Assembly: GCA_021234155.1 (NCBI GenBank)
Contig: JAJEKV010000025.1
Coordinates: 2,441,339-2,505,338 of the forward strand
Reading direction: 5' to 3'
Source of the DNA: Isoetes taiwanensis
Taxonomy: Eukaryota > Streptophyta > Lycopodiopsida > Isoetales > Isoetaceae
DNA: 64,000 nucleotides
Shown: piece by piece, positions 24,694-35,776 of the stretch
How the letters are laid out: every line of letters begins with the position of its first letter
Position numbering within the stretch: the first letter of the stretch is position 1
Position numbers and translations under genes: made by a program
The notes under the pieces: model-generated
The model's input: only the letters and a program-made list of their open reading frames with translations
The model's database searches: none
Told to the model about the DNA's origin: nothing

Positions 24694-26596
24694 ATGAATC
24701 TAAGAGGCAACAGAAGTTTTGCTTATCCTCCTGATTCTAATCCTGAGCTTGAGGCTGCAACTGATCCTCCTCCTAATCCTCCTAAAAAAGCTAGGTCCTG
24801 CAAGCCTCTACTTTCTGTCCAGAAAAAATCCAATGCTGGTAAAAAACTTGTTAGGGGAGCTGGAAGAGGTTCTTGGAGTAAAGAGTCCTTAGATAATGCT
24901 ATAGAATCTATTGAAGATTCGGTTTTCTCCATCAGAAAAGCTGCTTTGCATTATGGCATTCCTCAAACCACATTGAGGAACCACCTTTATGGGAAATCCA
25001 AAAACAAATTTGGGTCTATTCCGAAGGGATTAACTATTGATGAGGAGAAGTTCTTGCTCAATTGGGCACTTGAATTAGCTGATGAAGGGCGTGCAATTAT
25101 GCTTGACATTATGAAGCAGAAGGTGGCTTCAATGACTATCAATAGGCCCACATGTTTCAAAGATGGATGGGCTAAGTAAGAAATGGTGGAAATCTTTTAG
25201 AATAGGCACCACGACATTTCTCAGAAGAACATCTCAATGTGTTGAGCTTTCAAGGGTGAAAGCAATGACAACTAAGAATCTTGAGAACTTTTATTCCACG
25301 CCTGAAAAGTAGTAAATGATTTAAATCGATCCTTCAAGGATCCGAACCGCGATGAGACCGAGTGCAAAAGGCAGGGGTGTAGAACAGAATGAGAGTGATT
25401 GCAAGAAAAGGGCGTAAGAATGTTCTCAGCATGTTCCCAAAACCGCCACATTTAAGGGACCGGGCCGGGACTCGAACCCACTACCTCTCGAGTGGTAGCC
25501 GCGGCACCCTAACGTAAAAGGCCACGGCGATTTGGATGAAACCAAATCACATGCTCAGCACTGATAGTAATCGCCACACTATCCTCCCCTCAAGGCCCCC
25601 CCTCCTTGAAGGCTTGCAACCGGGAATTGGGGCGGACCGAACTCAATCTGCAAGGGATTGAACAATTTAGGAGTGTGACGACAACCATCTGACCCCCAAC
25701 CCCTATTACGGGTTGCCCACACCACTAGGGTATGAGTTATCCAAATCATACTGTCACATTTAAGGGACTGGACGGGACTCGAACCCACTACCTCTGGAGT
25801 GGTAGCTGTGCAGCCTAACCGAAAAGGCCACCATGATTTGGATGAAACCAAATCACACGCTCCAGACCTGATAGTAATCGTCACAAAAACAGAGAATGGA
25901 TGACAGTTTTAGTTAGCGTTAATGCATCAGGTATATATTTATTTCTATTTGAAGTCATAATATTTGCTTTATGATTTTTCGTTTGAATTATGATTTGATA
26001 TTTGTGTTGTCCTTTGTATAGGTTCTAAAATCCCTAGCCTTTATGTATTCAAAGGCAAAAGGATGAGGAATCAAAATCTACTTGCAGGTTGTGAAGTTGG
26101 GGCAGCTATGGCCTTTCAAAAAAAGGCTTGGATAACTGATCAATTATTCGAGGCCTGGTTGGATCACTTCAAGAACAATGCTCCTGGAGGGGTAAGTGCA
26201 ATATGACCTCACTTGCTCATTTGTGATGGTCATGGAAGCCATGTGAATATGGCTACTATACTTAAAGCTAGAGAAATTGGCTTGCACATTCTTCAATTGC
26301 CTCCACATACTTCTCATAGATTGCAACCCTTAGACGTCTCATGCTTCCGCCCATTTAAACTTCCACTCAAAAATCAGAGGGCTAATTTTATGCATCATCG
26401 TTTTGGTGTGGAACCAACAAGGGAAGATCTTGCCACAATTGTTTCTCAAAGTATTACTAAAGCTCTAACTCCTACTAATATATGTCACGGTTTCCGTAAA
26501 ACTGGAATTTGGCCTTTGGAAGCTCCAAGGGTTCAACCTGATCCTTTAGCTGACAAAATTTTAAACATAGGTAAACTTCATGGGTCTAAACATTAA
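24694..26596 (+). pseudogene. Pogo-type (psq HTH + DDE) transposase, copy 1, broken
   Basis: From ATG 24694 the N-terminus is Pro-rich, then a psq-type helix-turn-helix: DNAIESIEDSVFSIRKAA, HYGIPQTTLRNHL, then the CENP-B-like segment with TIDEEKFLLNWALELADEG. The frame breaks at 25179. Decayed sequence continues to 25440, a 442 bp insert follows, then exon-like coding resumes: SLYVFKGKRMRNQN, GCEVGAAMAFQKK, then LLICDGHGSH (second catalytic Asp) and QLPPHTSHRLQPLDVSCFRP (third Asp region), ending near DKIL. The C-terminal part is missing here and a related piece is found inverted at 27470-28116. Such enzymes cut and paste DNA flanked by TA. Stops, frameshifts and the insert make this copy inactive. 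Confidence 0.85.
25443..25884 (-). mobile_element. Short element with two 134-bp tRNA-like direct repeats (TRIM- or dimeric-SINE-like)
   Basis: It is inserted in pogo copy 1 at CCCAAAA|ACAGAG, with AAAA on both sides. Two 134 bp direct repeats (25443-25576 and 25751-25884) flank 174 bp of unique sequence. On the minus strand each repeat carries GGTTCGAGTCCC, a Pol III B box, preceded by TGGCCTTTTCGGTTAGGC, resembling an A box of Leu/Ser-type tRNAs, and a small hairpin in anticodon-arm position. The layout resembles a terminal-repeat retrotransposon in miniature, but each terminal repeat looks like a tRNA-derived SINE head. It has no coding capacity. Confidence 0.7.
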
Positions 26597-26725
26597 TTAC
26601 TAAAAAGCACAATAACATCAAGAGAAACAAATTATTTCCATTGCATACCAAGAGCCGCCCAAATATATGCAAACACACTGTTATAAAATGGGCAAAAACA
26701 ATAATATCATAAGGTTTACTGAAAG
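26563..26725. repeat. Direct repeat shared with 31570-31722
   Basis: The text from ACATAGGTAAACTT through AATATCATAAGGTTTAC is repeated at 31570-31722 with an internal deletion of about 20 bp. It directly follows the truncated pogo copy 1 and, at the other site, follows a retroposon tail. It probably marks two ends of one rearranged or duplicated segment. Confidence 0.8.
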
Positions 26726-26730
26726 GATGC

Positions 26731-26902
26731 TTAGTTCAACCGGTAAAGTTGTCCACAATTTGGCATTGGCATTCCATTATAAGCCTGAAGCAGTTCCTTA
26801 ATAGTCCTTTGGGGTCTGAACTTAGGGATACTGGTAGGCTCCTGTTCAATCTTCTTCAAAACATCCATGCCCTCCACAACCTTTCCAAAAATAACATGCT
26901 TC
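26731..26902 (-). pseudogene. Cyclophilin (peptidyl-prolyl isomerase) C-terminal exon fragment
   Basis: The minus-strand frame after a good acceptor (ATATGCAG at 26903-26910) reads KHVIFGKVVEGMDVLKKIE, the hallmark of cyclophilins. It continues with PKFRPQRTIKELLQ to a stop at 26731. Only this final exon is present; the upstream catalytic FxxQ part is not in the window. The retained splice acceptor shows DNA-level capture rather than a processed copy. It lies next to a CDC20 fragment of the same orientation. Confidence 0.8.
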
Positions 26903-27189
26903 CTGCATATTAACCATTAATCATTAGGACTAAGAAAATAGAAACTTTTAATAACGAACCACCATCATTAGGCATTTGCACATCCTCTACTGAAGTTAAA
27001 GCAAATTAATGCCAGTGTTTTAAATGCCAAAGGGATCCAATACTGTGAGCTTTTAACCAGAAAATATATCAAAATAACTCAGCTAAGGACACAACATTCC
27101 AAACATCAAAACACTGTCACTAAAAAAGGGTGTGGTAAAAAGAAACCAACAGCTTCTTCTACATGAAGTGCCAGTATTGGTAACACCAT

Positions 27190-27385
27190 CCTGAGCCCAT
27201 GAAACACTGGTGATATAGTCTCGATCTTCAGCATTAGTAAGTCTATGAATGCCACTAGTTTCAGCATCCCATAAATAGACAGCAGGACCCAAAGCAACAG
27301 CTACTATATTTGAGCTGCTCCAGTCTAATAGATTTAGGTAGTAATCATCTACAATATCATCTAGTATCCTTTCTGGGCACTGCAA
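27190..27385 (-). pseudogene. CDC20/Fizzy-type APC activator fragment
   Basis: The minus-strand frame contains CPERILDDIVDDYYLNLLDW and NIVAVALGPAVYLWDAE, then YITSVSWAQDG. These match the junction between the N-terminal region and first WD40 blade of plant CDC20. A two-to-three-residue gap at ILD-DIV and loss of all following blades mark it as a fragment. CDC20 recruits substrates to the anaphase-promoting complex. Neighbouring cyclophilin and pogo pieces point to capture or rearrangement by transposons. Confidence 0.82.
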
Positions 27386-27469
27386 ACAATACGTAGAATC
27401 TTCCATAAGTAATTTGAAAATACATATCCCACATTGTGATGAAATTGCAAAAGCAACACATACCCCCTT

Positions 27470-28116
27470 CGTTTCTTCTCTTGCTCCTTGGCCTCCTTCC
27501 TTTGAGCTTGCATTTTTCTCTTTTCTTCTAATTGTTCTTGCCTAACTCTAGCTGCTGCTTCTGCTTGCCTTTGCTGCTCCAACCTCGCTTGCACAATATC
27601 ATCTCCTGTAACCAGCAACTTTTCTTTTAAACTCTCAGGCAATCTTAGGCATTTTACTTTAGGCTTAAGGTTCGATGAGGAAGGCACAGCTACAGCAGAT
27701 AGGTTATTGCTGGATGATGGAACATGAGGAGGATTTGGGAGATTTGCTACCAAATCTATAGCAAGCCCTGCACCTGCAAGTAAATAGTAAGGTAACATCT
27801 AAAACTAATGTTGCAATGAAATGATAACATACTTCTAAACTTACCTGTTACAGGTGCTTCTAAATTATTGCGTTCTTGATTGGGTTCACCTATAAGATCA
27901 ATTGTTTAATTAAGAAAGGACAATTGAAAGAAAATTAAAACATAAAGCTAGCAAGTACATACCTTCAACTTCATGGTCTGGATCTGCATCGTCTACATTA
28001 GCTCCAGCAGCCTCATCATGAGCCTCATTTGCATCGAGAACATCAGCACATACAGCAGCACATGCAGCAGCTGCAGCAGGGGGGATTGCAGCCATTCTAG
28101 CTTCCCTTTCCAATTC
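27470..28116 (-). pseudogene. Inverted C-terminal piece of a pogo-type transposase (copy 3)
   Basis: Minus-strand frames ELEREARMA (28116 side), then LRLPESLKEKLLVTGDD and AARVRQEQLEEKRKMQAQRK, correspond to the C-terminal region of copy 2 (LRLPESLKDRLLVTSDE, ARVRQEQL). Ala-rich and acidic linkers lie between. It begins directly after the poly-A of a retroposon. It may be the missing end of copy 1, flipped by an inversion, or an independent copy. Confidence 0.75.
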
Positions 28117-28407
28117 CTTTTTTAATATAATAATCAACACACAACTACCATTAACATTATTAACATAAACTATTGCATTTAACACATTTAAATTAAAATC
28201 CCCCTTAAACCCCCTTTGGTTTGGGTGCATATTCACACGGGGGTTACGTAGGGCAACGAGAGCTGTCGGATGGGCATATTTGTCCTTTATTCCAAGATCT
28301 GGACCGTACATAGCGATCCTCGTTTGTGGGGTATGCATGTACAAGTTTTTGTATACTGTATATTAAAGTTTGCAAAATACTATAAGATTCGAGAGAATGT
28401 ACTTAAC
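28117..28407 (-). mobile_element. Short retroposon R1 with poly-A end
   Basis: About 290 bp on the minus strand ending ...GATTATTATATTAAAAAA. The same sequence with its A-tail is seen at 31245-31540 (plus) and 5'-truncated at 31047-31200 (minus). 5' truncation and an A-rich 3' end indicate target-primed retrotransposition (SINE or LINE 3' end). It holds no clear Pol III boxes and no conserved gene. Confidence 0.7.
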
Positions 28408-28439
28408 AATAGGTAATGAGGTTTTCAACATATTGAAGT

Positions 28440-30756
28440 GAAACTTTCATTACCATTGTTTTTGTTTAGCCTTTCCATTATTTTTAGCAATGAAATTAAA
28501 GATCCACCCCCTCCTCCTAGGAAAAAAAATAGATCTTCTAGACTTGTAATTTCTGCCAAAAAACCCACAAATGCTGGTAAGAAGTTTGTTAGAGGTCCTA
28601 CTAGGAGTTCATGGATTATGGAAGCATTAGACTCTGCCATTGAATCCATTGAGAATGGTTTATTTTCCATAAGAAAAGCTGGTCTGCACTATGGCATTCC
28701 TCAAACGGATTTGAGGAATCACTTGTTCGATAAATATAAAGCTAAGTTTGGATCCATTCCCAAAGCACTAATAATTGAGGAGGAGAAATTTATCCTTGAT
28801 TGGGGCCTCCAATTGGGTGAAGAGGGTCATGCAATCACACCTGAAATTATGAAACAAAAGGTGGCTGCCATGGCCATCCATAGGCAAGCCTATTTTAAAG
28901 ATGAAGTGTTGGGGAAGAACTGGTGGAAATCTTTTAGGGAAAGGCATCCAGAAATTACTGTTATGATAGCATAATGCATTGGACAAAGGATGAAGTCAAT
29001 GACTACCAAAAATCCTGAGAATTTTTATTCCACACTTAGGAGAGTATATGATAAGTTGAATCTTGATCCAAGTAGAGTACGGAACTGTGATGAAACTGGA
29101 GTCCAAGCAGGTTGCAGAACTGGAATGAGGGTCATAGCTCGAAAAGGATAAAAGAATGTGACTAAACATGTACCAAAAAACAGGAAATGGATGACGGTTC
29201 TTGTTTGTGTAAATGCAGCAGGTAATTTGTAATTTATGAAGATTTTCAATTGTTTATGTCTAGAAGTTTAACTGCTAAACTTTGTTTAGCTCAATTGTTT
29301 GCTTAAAATTTGTTGTTTAACTTATTATTCATTTTCATTTGGCAGGTGCTAGAATTCCAAGCCTTTATGTCTTTAAAGGCAAAAACAAAAGGATGAGGGA
29401 TCAAAACTTGATATCAGGTTGTGAAGTTGGTGCTGCCATGGCCTTTCAAAAAAAAAGCGTAGATTACAGATCAATTATTTGAAGCATGGTTAGACCATTT
29501 CAAAAGTAATGTTTCTGGGGTGGTAAGTAGAGAGATTCCACTTGTTAACGTGCAATGGTCATGGTACATGGCTACCATTCTAAAGGCTAGAGAAATAAGA
29601 TTGCAGATTGTTCAATTGCCACCACATACATCACATGGATTGCAGCCATTAGATATCTTCTGTTTCTGACCTTTTAAAAATAATTTTAGGAAATAGCGGG
29701 CTCAAATATGGAGTGGAGCCTACTAAAGAAGATCTTGCTACTATTGTCTCAAATTCATTACTTGAAGCCCTTTCTCCTAGTAACATCTCTGCTGATTTCT
29801 TAAAAACTGGGATCTCGCCCCCAGAACCTCGTGTCCAGCTAGATCCTTTGGCTGATAATATGGAAAAGGAAAGGGAGGCAGCAATTGCTAGGACATCTAT
29901 TGAACTTGATGATAACGAGAATGAACATGTCCTAAACGCTGTTGTAGCAGCAAGAGGAGCAGAAGTAGATGTTGTTGTTAATAGTAATCAAGCTGAATCA
30001 CAAGGTAATTCTAACTAATTGTATAATTCTTTTATTTCTTTTTTAATTTACTGTTTTTCTAACAATGCATATTATTTTTAGGTGATGGACTTGCTGCACT
30101 CTTGTGTCTCAGCTGCTCCTATAGTTGCTAATCCATCAGCAATATATGCTCCTTCTGCTACTGCTATTAGTACTTTCACAAACAATCAAAAACTTAAGGC
30201 TAAGATGCTTAGATTACCTGAGAGCTTGAAAGACAGACTTCTTGTGACCTCAGATGAGATGGTACAAGCTATGTTAGAGCATCAAAAGCAATGCAAAGAG
30301 GTAGCGAGAGTGAGACAGGAGCAATTGGATACAAAAAAGAAATTGCAGGCTCAAAGGAAGGAGCAGAAAAAAAAAGAAGGGAAGAGAATAAGAAATTGAG
30401 AGAAAAAAAAGAGGGCAGCAGCAGAGAGGGCAGCTTTGGAAAAGGCTGCCTTTGACAACCAAGGATTTGTTATAGTAAGGCCCGAAAGAGTGAGAAGAAA
30501 GACACAAAGAACGATGGAATTAGAGGCACGAGATGTGGACGATGGTCCACTTGTTATCGCAGTTGAATTTTTGGATGAACATTCTATGCATGAAAATAAT
30601 GAACATCAAGCTGAAAATGTCCATAAATTGCATAATGTAGATTTACCATTGGCTGCATTTGAGGATAGTCAAGATGATGTTGCGTTACCTTGCATCCTTG
30701 AGGAAACCCATTTGTGTTCATGGGACGTGCATTTTGCAGGAAAAAACAAAGGCTAA
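28440..30756 (+). pseudogene. Pogo-type (psq HTH + DDE) transposase, copy 2, broken
   Basis: Same architecture as copy 1: DSAIESIENGLFSIRKAG and HYGIPQTDLRNHLFDKY (HTH, 28630-28740), IEEEKFILDWGLQLGEEG, then KNWWKSFRERHPE and a stop near 28974. Coding resumes with RNCDETGVQAG (first catalytic Asp, about 29080-29115) and KWMTVLVCVNAAG, then an intron, SLYVFKGKNKRMRDQN and QPLDIF-like sequence with frameshifts. C-terminal frames follow: EPTKEDLATIVS (29713), LRLPESLKDRLLVTSDE (30210) and a basic coiled-coil-like tail to 30756. The two copies are clearly paralogous but diverged. The gene has an intron near 29222-29346 at the same place as copy 1 (about 25931-26021). Confidence 0.85.
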
Positions 30757-31046
30757 ATGAGAAGCACACTCCAAGTTCATCAGAATCTGATGAAGAATCT
30801 CAAGTTAATGGAAAACTTAAAGGTTTAGAAAAATTATATATGTCTGAAGCAGTGTAGCACCTCCAAATTTAGGTCTCTGAGACCAAAAATGCATCTAACA
30901 ACATTTCAACAACACTTCTGTTGTACGTTGAACAGAAACTTGCATCTTTAGCCTCTTAATTGAGGTATGTTATCAAGCTGGTCTTAATGAAATATCTTGT
31001 TTATCATTCTTGTTTATCATTGTTTATTCTTGTTTATTGATATGTT

Positions 31047-31540
31047 TTATTAATTTTTTTTTTTAATATAATAATCAACACACAACTACCATTAACATTA
31101 TTAACATAAACTATTGTATTTAACACATTTAAATGAAAATCCCCCTTAAACCCCCTTTGGTTTGGGTGCATATTCACACGGGGGGTACGTAGGGTAGCGA
31201 GTGCCCCAAAAATATATTTACAATACATGTACAAAATTAACACCATTAAGTACATTCTCTTGAATCTTATAGTATTTTGTAAACTTTAATATACAGTATA
31301 CAAAAACTTGTACATGCATACCCCACAAACGAGGATCGCTATGTACGGTCCAGATCTTGGAATAAAGGGCAAATATGCCCATTCGACAGCTCTCGTTGCC
31401 CGGAGTAACCCCACGTGTGAATATGCACCCAAACCAAAGGGGGTTTAAGGGGGATTTTAATTTAAATGTGTTAAATACAATAGTTTATGTTAATAATGTT
31501 AATGGTAGTTGTGTGTTGATTATTATATTAAAAAAAAATT
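31047..31540. repeat. Head-to-head retroposon pair R2/R3 forming a ~145-bp-arm palindrome
   Basis: 31047-31200 (minus, 5'-truncated) and 31245-31540 (plus) are copies of the retroposon at 28117. Their 3' ends point outwards with A-tails on both sides, so the 3' 145 bp of each form inverted arms around a spacer of about 200 bp. The short palindrome GGGCCCTTCGGGCCC follows the R3 tail at 31546. Confidence 0.8.
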
Positions 31541-31569
31541 TGGGCCCTTCGGGCCCTAACTAAAGCAAA

Positions 31570-31722
31570 CATAGGTAAACTTTATGGGTCTAAACATTAA
31601 TATCTAGCATTAATTACTAAAAAGCACAATAACATCAAGACAAACAAATTATTTCCAAATATACGTAAACACAATGTTATAAAATGGGCAAAAACAATAA
31701 TATCATAAGGTTTACAGAAAGG
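31570..31722. repeat. Second copy of the repeat at 26563-26725
   Basis: Same text as 26563-26725 with a deletion around the GCATACCAAGAGCC segment. It is followed by different sequence (the PME relic) instead of the cyclophilin fragment. Confidence 0.8.
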
Positions 31723-31889
31723 GGCCATGGCACCCAATATAAAGTCAGTACAATCAGCATGGGCATCCTGCAGAGCTCCAGATTTACCATATATCTTAGC
31801 AATCTAGTTTCCTAAGAACCTATCTCGGCCTGGTTGCAGCTGCAAAGCAACTAGGGATGAAGAAATGTACATGATTTATGGCTCTTGGA

Positions 31890-32535
31890 CTGCCCCATAC
31901 TGAAACCAGAGATTGTTGTCTCTATCACTTTTACCCCAGTCATTCCAGCCTCGTGGAGAGACTAAGTTTCCCATCCATGTATAGAGGAACACAACATTAG
32001 AGCTAGGGCCCCAAGCTCGCCCTAAATAAGTCGTGCCAGGGCCACTTATGCCGCTATGCAAAAATGAAAACCCCTCGCTCGCAAAGATCGCCTCAGATCT
32101 CCTTTGGGCAAAGGATGGAACCAACAAAGTTATGTGCCAGATATATCGACAATTTCGCAAAGACAATGTCAGGTGCATTAGTTTTTTCTTCAAGAAAAGG
32201 ATATGGGGGAATTTAATGTGCTATTACAGTAGAAAGTTCAAAAATGACCTAAACCTGATATAAACCTGATATAATGATCTCCCATTGCCGAATATAAAAT
32301 CCACCGTCCCTTCAATATAGCAATTCTTGAAATAATGGCGACCTCTGTGATCATAAAGCGTGTCTTGGTGGCCCAAGAATATGCAATTGTAAAATGCAGC
32401 TTTGTCACCACTGATTCTAAGTCAAATGCCCGACCTCCACGTTGATCAGGTTTTGGGGCAGGTCCAGAATTCTAAATGTGTATTTTCGAACTGAAGGTGT
32501 AATATTAGTGATGTACTTAGACGAAGAACTTATAT
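31890..32535 (-). pseudogene. Pectin methylesterase gene relic, at least two exon pieces
   Basis: Minus strand, 5' piece (32535-32270): NSGPAPKPDQRGGRAF, then [11 protein letters not shown] with one frameshift, [20 protein letters not shown] and [11 protein letters not shown]. These hold the PME QDTL and DFIFG motifs with the catalytic Asp residues. After an intron, the 3' piece (about 32110-31890) reads FLHSGISGPGTTYLGRAWG (family YLGRxWG motif, substrate Arg) and LVSPRGWNDWG. It ends early at FQYGAVQEP with a lost Gly, and no start or signal peptide is visible. PMEs demethylate cell-wall pectin. The retained intron shows a genomic copy. Frameshift and truncation indicate a relic. Confidence 0.8.
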
Positions 32536-34245
32536 GACTCCACAAAAGGGCTGCCATGATCTTACATAAAAAGGATTAATCAAACCAGCTACCAGCTTTC
32601 GTACCTAGACCCAATGGCTCTCTGAATCAACAAATTGCTCCCTGATCAGTGACAATCACAATCAAGGCCTCACTGCTCCAGAAAATAGCATTCACGACAA
32701 TCTTCACGAATTTCCATTAGCAATACTTCAAAGGTAAATGTTAAGACTGTAAAGGTTATGCCATTCATGCAAAGAAAGTCCGGGCTTCCCGCCTTCTCTT
32801 CCTCTTTGAGTCATGGCCAATAGGATTAGGAAGCTTGGTCCTAAGCCCCAAAAGCTTTGTCCCCTCGTGATCCGTGTAAAAGACGGTAGAATTGGTTGCC
32901 TATACTTGCTGTATGTGGCCCATTGCAGCAAGATTAAATCCCATGGTCCCATTTAGCCGCTGTATAGCAGGATGAACAGTTGCACGGAGTGAGAGAAGCA
33001 TGGACCTAGCTGATGCGTTTATAAGAAGTTTAAGACTCTACCTACGGTTTACGCTGGCAGAGCATCTCGGCCGCATCGTTAAGAGCCAAACACTCGACCC
33101 CTAGCTCCAAATTCAAAACAATACCTTTTGTCGGCATGGTGTCAAAGCTCCTTCAAACAGACGTCTTTGCCAAGTTTTGAAACGATCAGGGGCCAATCTT
33201 GTTTGCTTCCAAGTTCTACTGTGGCGGTCCGGTCAGGATCCAAGCAATCGGCAGAGCAGAGAATAAAAACCCTAAAACCCATGAGCTCGATATCTACACT
33301 AGCTATGGACATTGTTTAGGAAAAAATACACGAGGGAAATAGACCATGAAATAGGGTGTTTATTCTGAGCCCTTGATTAAGGACTCAAGGACTCAATCTT
33401 GACCATTAAAAAAAATGCATGGCACAAGCATCATGCAAACATGGGTCTAAACCATTGAGAATATGAAATTAGAAGATGAAAATACAGTGCGCACTCTAGA
33501 TGTACGCATTAGTACACCCCCTGAAATACGACCACCAAATCATATAAAAACCATAGGAAAAAACGTACAAAAATACAAAAGAAACCCCCTGTTATTATGC
33601 TACATATTAGATGGCTCAGTAAACGTGGTTGCAAGATTGTTTGTGTTAAATCAAGTTGTTTGGAGACTTTGGAATTGTGAACATCTTTTTTATGTTCACA
33701 TTTGAGGGATCTTATCTTTGGATCGTAATCCCTCCAACAAATATTTTTATATTTCCATGAGTTCTACATATCATTGTTATGTATTGAACATATTAACATG
33801 AACTTCTGTTTATTTTGCAGGTGCAGATAATGGTAATTGGCCAGATTTCTGTTTAATAGGTGTTCAATTCCCTTCGACTGCTAATATATTATAATTCATA
33901 GGTTAGAGTATTCAATGTGATTTTCTTGAGTTTATGTGAGTTCTTATTGTCACCATGTCATGAAATTCTTAGCGCCATTCAAGAAATTAAACTCACTATT
34001 CTGAACGATTTAGATCACCATGTTTTGATCACTCCATTACCATATTCTTTTTAATCTTTCACCGTGTCTGCAGTGGCTCATTACCATGTCATGGCAGCCT
34101 CCTCACCATTAAGGATTCTTCTATCACATATATTTCATGCACTATTAGAGCAAACATTTCACCATTAAGGGGGTTCAGACCCCCTGAGTTTGAATGGTAA
34201 TTATGAAGTGATGATTGATTTACTAACCAGATTATGTCCTCCATC
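32536..34245. other. Intergenic stretch without recognisable genes
   Basis: The sequence upstream of the PME relic (32536-33000) may hold decayed 5' exons of the same gene, with only weak similarity. The frame at 33463-33705 has no domain I know. No TIR or LTR pair was found between 33000 and 34245. Confidence 0.4.
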
Positions 34246-34905
34246 TTAATTAGCACTTCTGCAACTCCGACAATTGTGACCAGCAATGTTGCATCTAGAA
34301 CACTTGACTGTTTTTTCGTCCTTCTCTGTTGACGATCTAATCCTTCTTTTCTTTGGCCGCCCAGGCAATCTACATGTTTGTAAAGGAAGCATGTCTATGG
34401 GTGCTTAAATTTCACCACGATGAGGCACATGAGTGATCATCCCTTCATAAGTTGCACAGTACATGCTCATCCAATATGCCTCATAAGTGTACATTTGCAC
34501 TTGATGTTTTGAATAGAATTGATACAGCAGCATGAGCACAAAAAAATTCCAAACTTTTTCCACCTTAAACATGAGCACGTACCAGCTTGCAGGTTGACCA
34601 CATGCTCATACTTCACTGTCACTATCTTGAACATATAGTCAGTAGAAGAAGGACTCGATAGTAATGTGCACGAGCAATAGGAGTTTCAATTTCACTGTCA
34701 CATCCTTAACCGATGCAAAAGAACTTTGCCTTGTGGCCATCTAAGCATCATTTCCTTCCTTCCGTCGCTCATAGAACCATGTCATCATCTTGCCACAGAT
34801 TATAGTTAACATAGATAATATCAGTTTGTCTCTTACTTCAAGCAGCCAAGCATTCAAAAGCTCAGCAATGTTTGAAGTAAGATGACCAAACCGATGTGCA
34901 AGGAA
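34246..34905 (-). pseudogene. MULE (Mutator-like) transposase C-terminal fragment
   Basis: Minus strand: GHLTSNIAELLNAWL (34846-34893), KMMTWFYERRKEG, CGQPASWYVL-like SWIM remnant, then LPGRPKKRRIRS and VKCSRCNIAGHNCRSC, a CCHC zinc knuckle ending at a TAA at 34246-34248. This order is typical of the C-terminal half of plant MULE transposases (MuDR type). Internal stops and frameshifts are present, and the DDE domain is absent. It is an old fragment, not obviously the partner of the MULE at 44153. Confidence 0.8.
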
Positions 34906-35230
34906 AGCAATTGCAAAAGCTCTTCAAGAAGCCCATGTAAAAGGAGAACATAAGGGCTATCAAGGCACCTTCAATCAAATAACTTCATCACTGCGTGATA
35001 TTTTGAAGGAAGGGATGCAGAAAAACTTCCAGTTACAAAGACTGGGAAGCCTCATTGACATTCTTTTAAATGAATGGACACAGCGAGCTTTGCCTAGTGA
35101 AATCACTTATGCGACTGCAAGGTTTGACGAAGAAATAAGAAAGTTTTCAGATGTTGTAACAAAAGCTGATGATAAAGTGAAGTCCACTAGTGAGTTGATA
35201 TAGACTTGCAAGGCTCGAGTAAATGCAAAT
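34906..35230 (+). pseudogene. Unrecognised coding-like fragment, helical
   Basis: A plus-strand frame runs from about 34906 to a stop at 35203 and includes KALQEAHVKGEHKGYQG, LRDILKEGMQKNFQLQRLGS and FDEEIRKFSDVVTKADDKVK. It is charged, without Gly/Pro clusters, and predicted helical by eye. It abuts the MULE fragment on the opposite strand, so it may be a captured gene piece. I do not recognise the family. Confidence 0.35.
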
Positions 35231-35530
35231 GAAAAGTTGTTCAAGTTATAGATAAATTGCCACTATATCTGAATGCACCTCTTAAACAGATACAACATAT
35301 AGATTGGCTAAAGCAGGCTTTCTCAAGTTGGATAGGCCAAAACACAATGCCTGGATGTTGCAAATGGATGATGCAGAAATTGTGTCATGTTATGCACGTT
35401 TGGCCTTAGTTATCCTAAGTTACTATAGATGCTCAAGTAATTTCAATCGTATTAGAATAGTTGCCAATTATCATTTAAGATACTCATGTTTGTATACCCT
35501 TGCATCAAAGCATTAAACATCCTTAGCAAA

Positions 35531-35776
35531 GGGCAAAAGTATGCTGGTGGCATGCCAAAGAACACGACTCCAACACTCTCTTCAGCATCTTTCACCTACT
35601 ATTCTACCCAATTAATTCACTTGTCATTCGTTGAAGATATGTTTCTAATGATTACCTAATTAGCATCTGCTAGCACCATTTGCACTCTAAACAAGCTACA
35701 ACATGGGGTGATACATGTGTGCTATCAGCATGTGTCGGGACGCCTGCTTTTGCACCCCACCAGCATACTTTTGCCC
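35531..35776. mobile_element. MITE, 246 bp, TSD CAAA (same family as 15580)
   Basis: It starts GGGCAAAAGTATGCTGGTGG and ends CCACCAGCATACTTTTGCCC, flanked by CAAA at 35527-35530 and 35777-35780. The interior shares CACCTACTATTCTA, ACTTGTCATTCGTTG and AAACAAGCTACAACATGGGG with the copy at 15580. The inverted ends are more alike here than at 15580. No coding capacity. Confidence 0.92.

Noticed and set aside
25443-25884. Genuine tRNA genes at the two B-box sites
   Set aside because: No convincing acceptor stem or full cloverleaf; the B box and partial A box fit a tRNA-derived repeat better.
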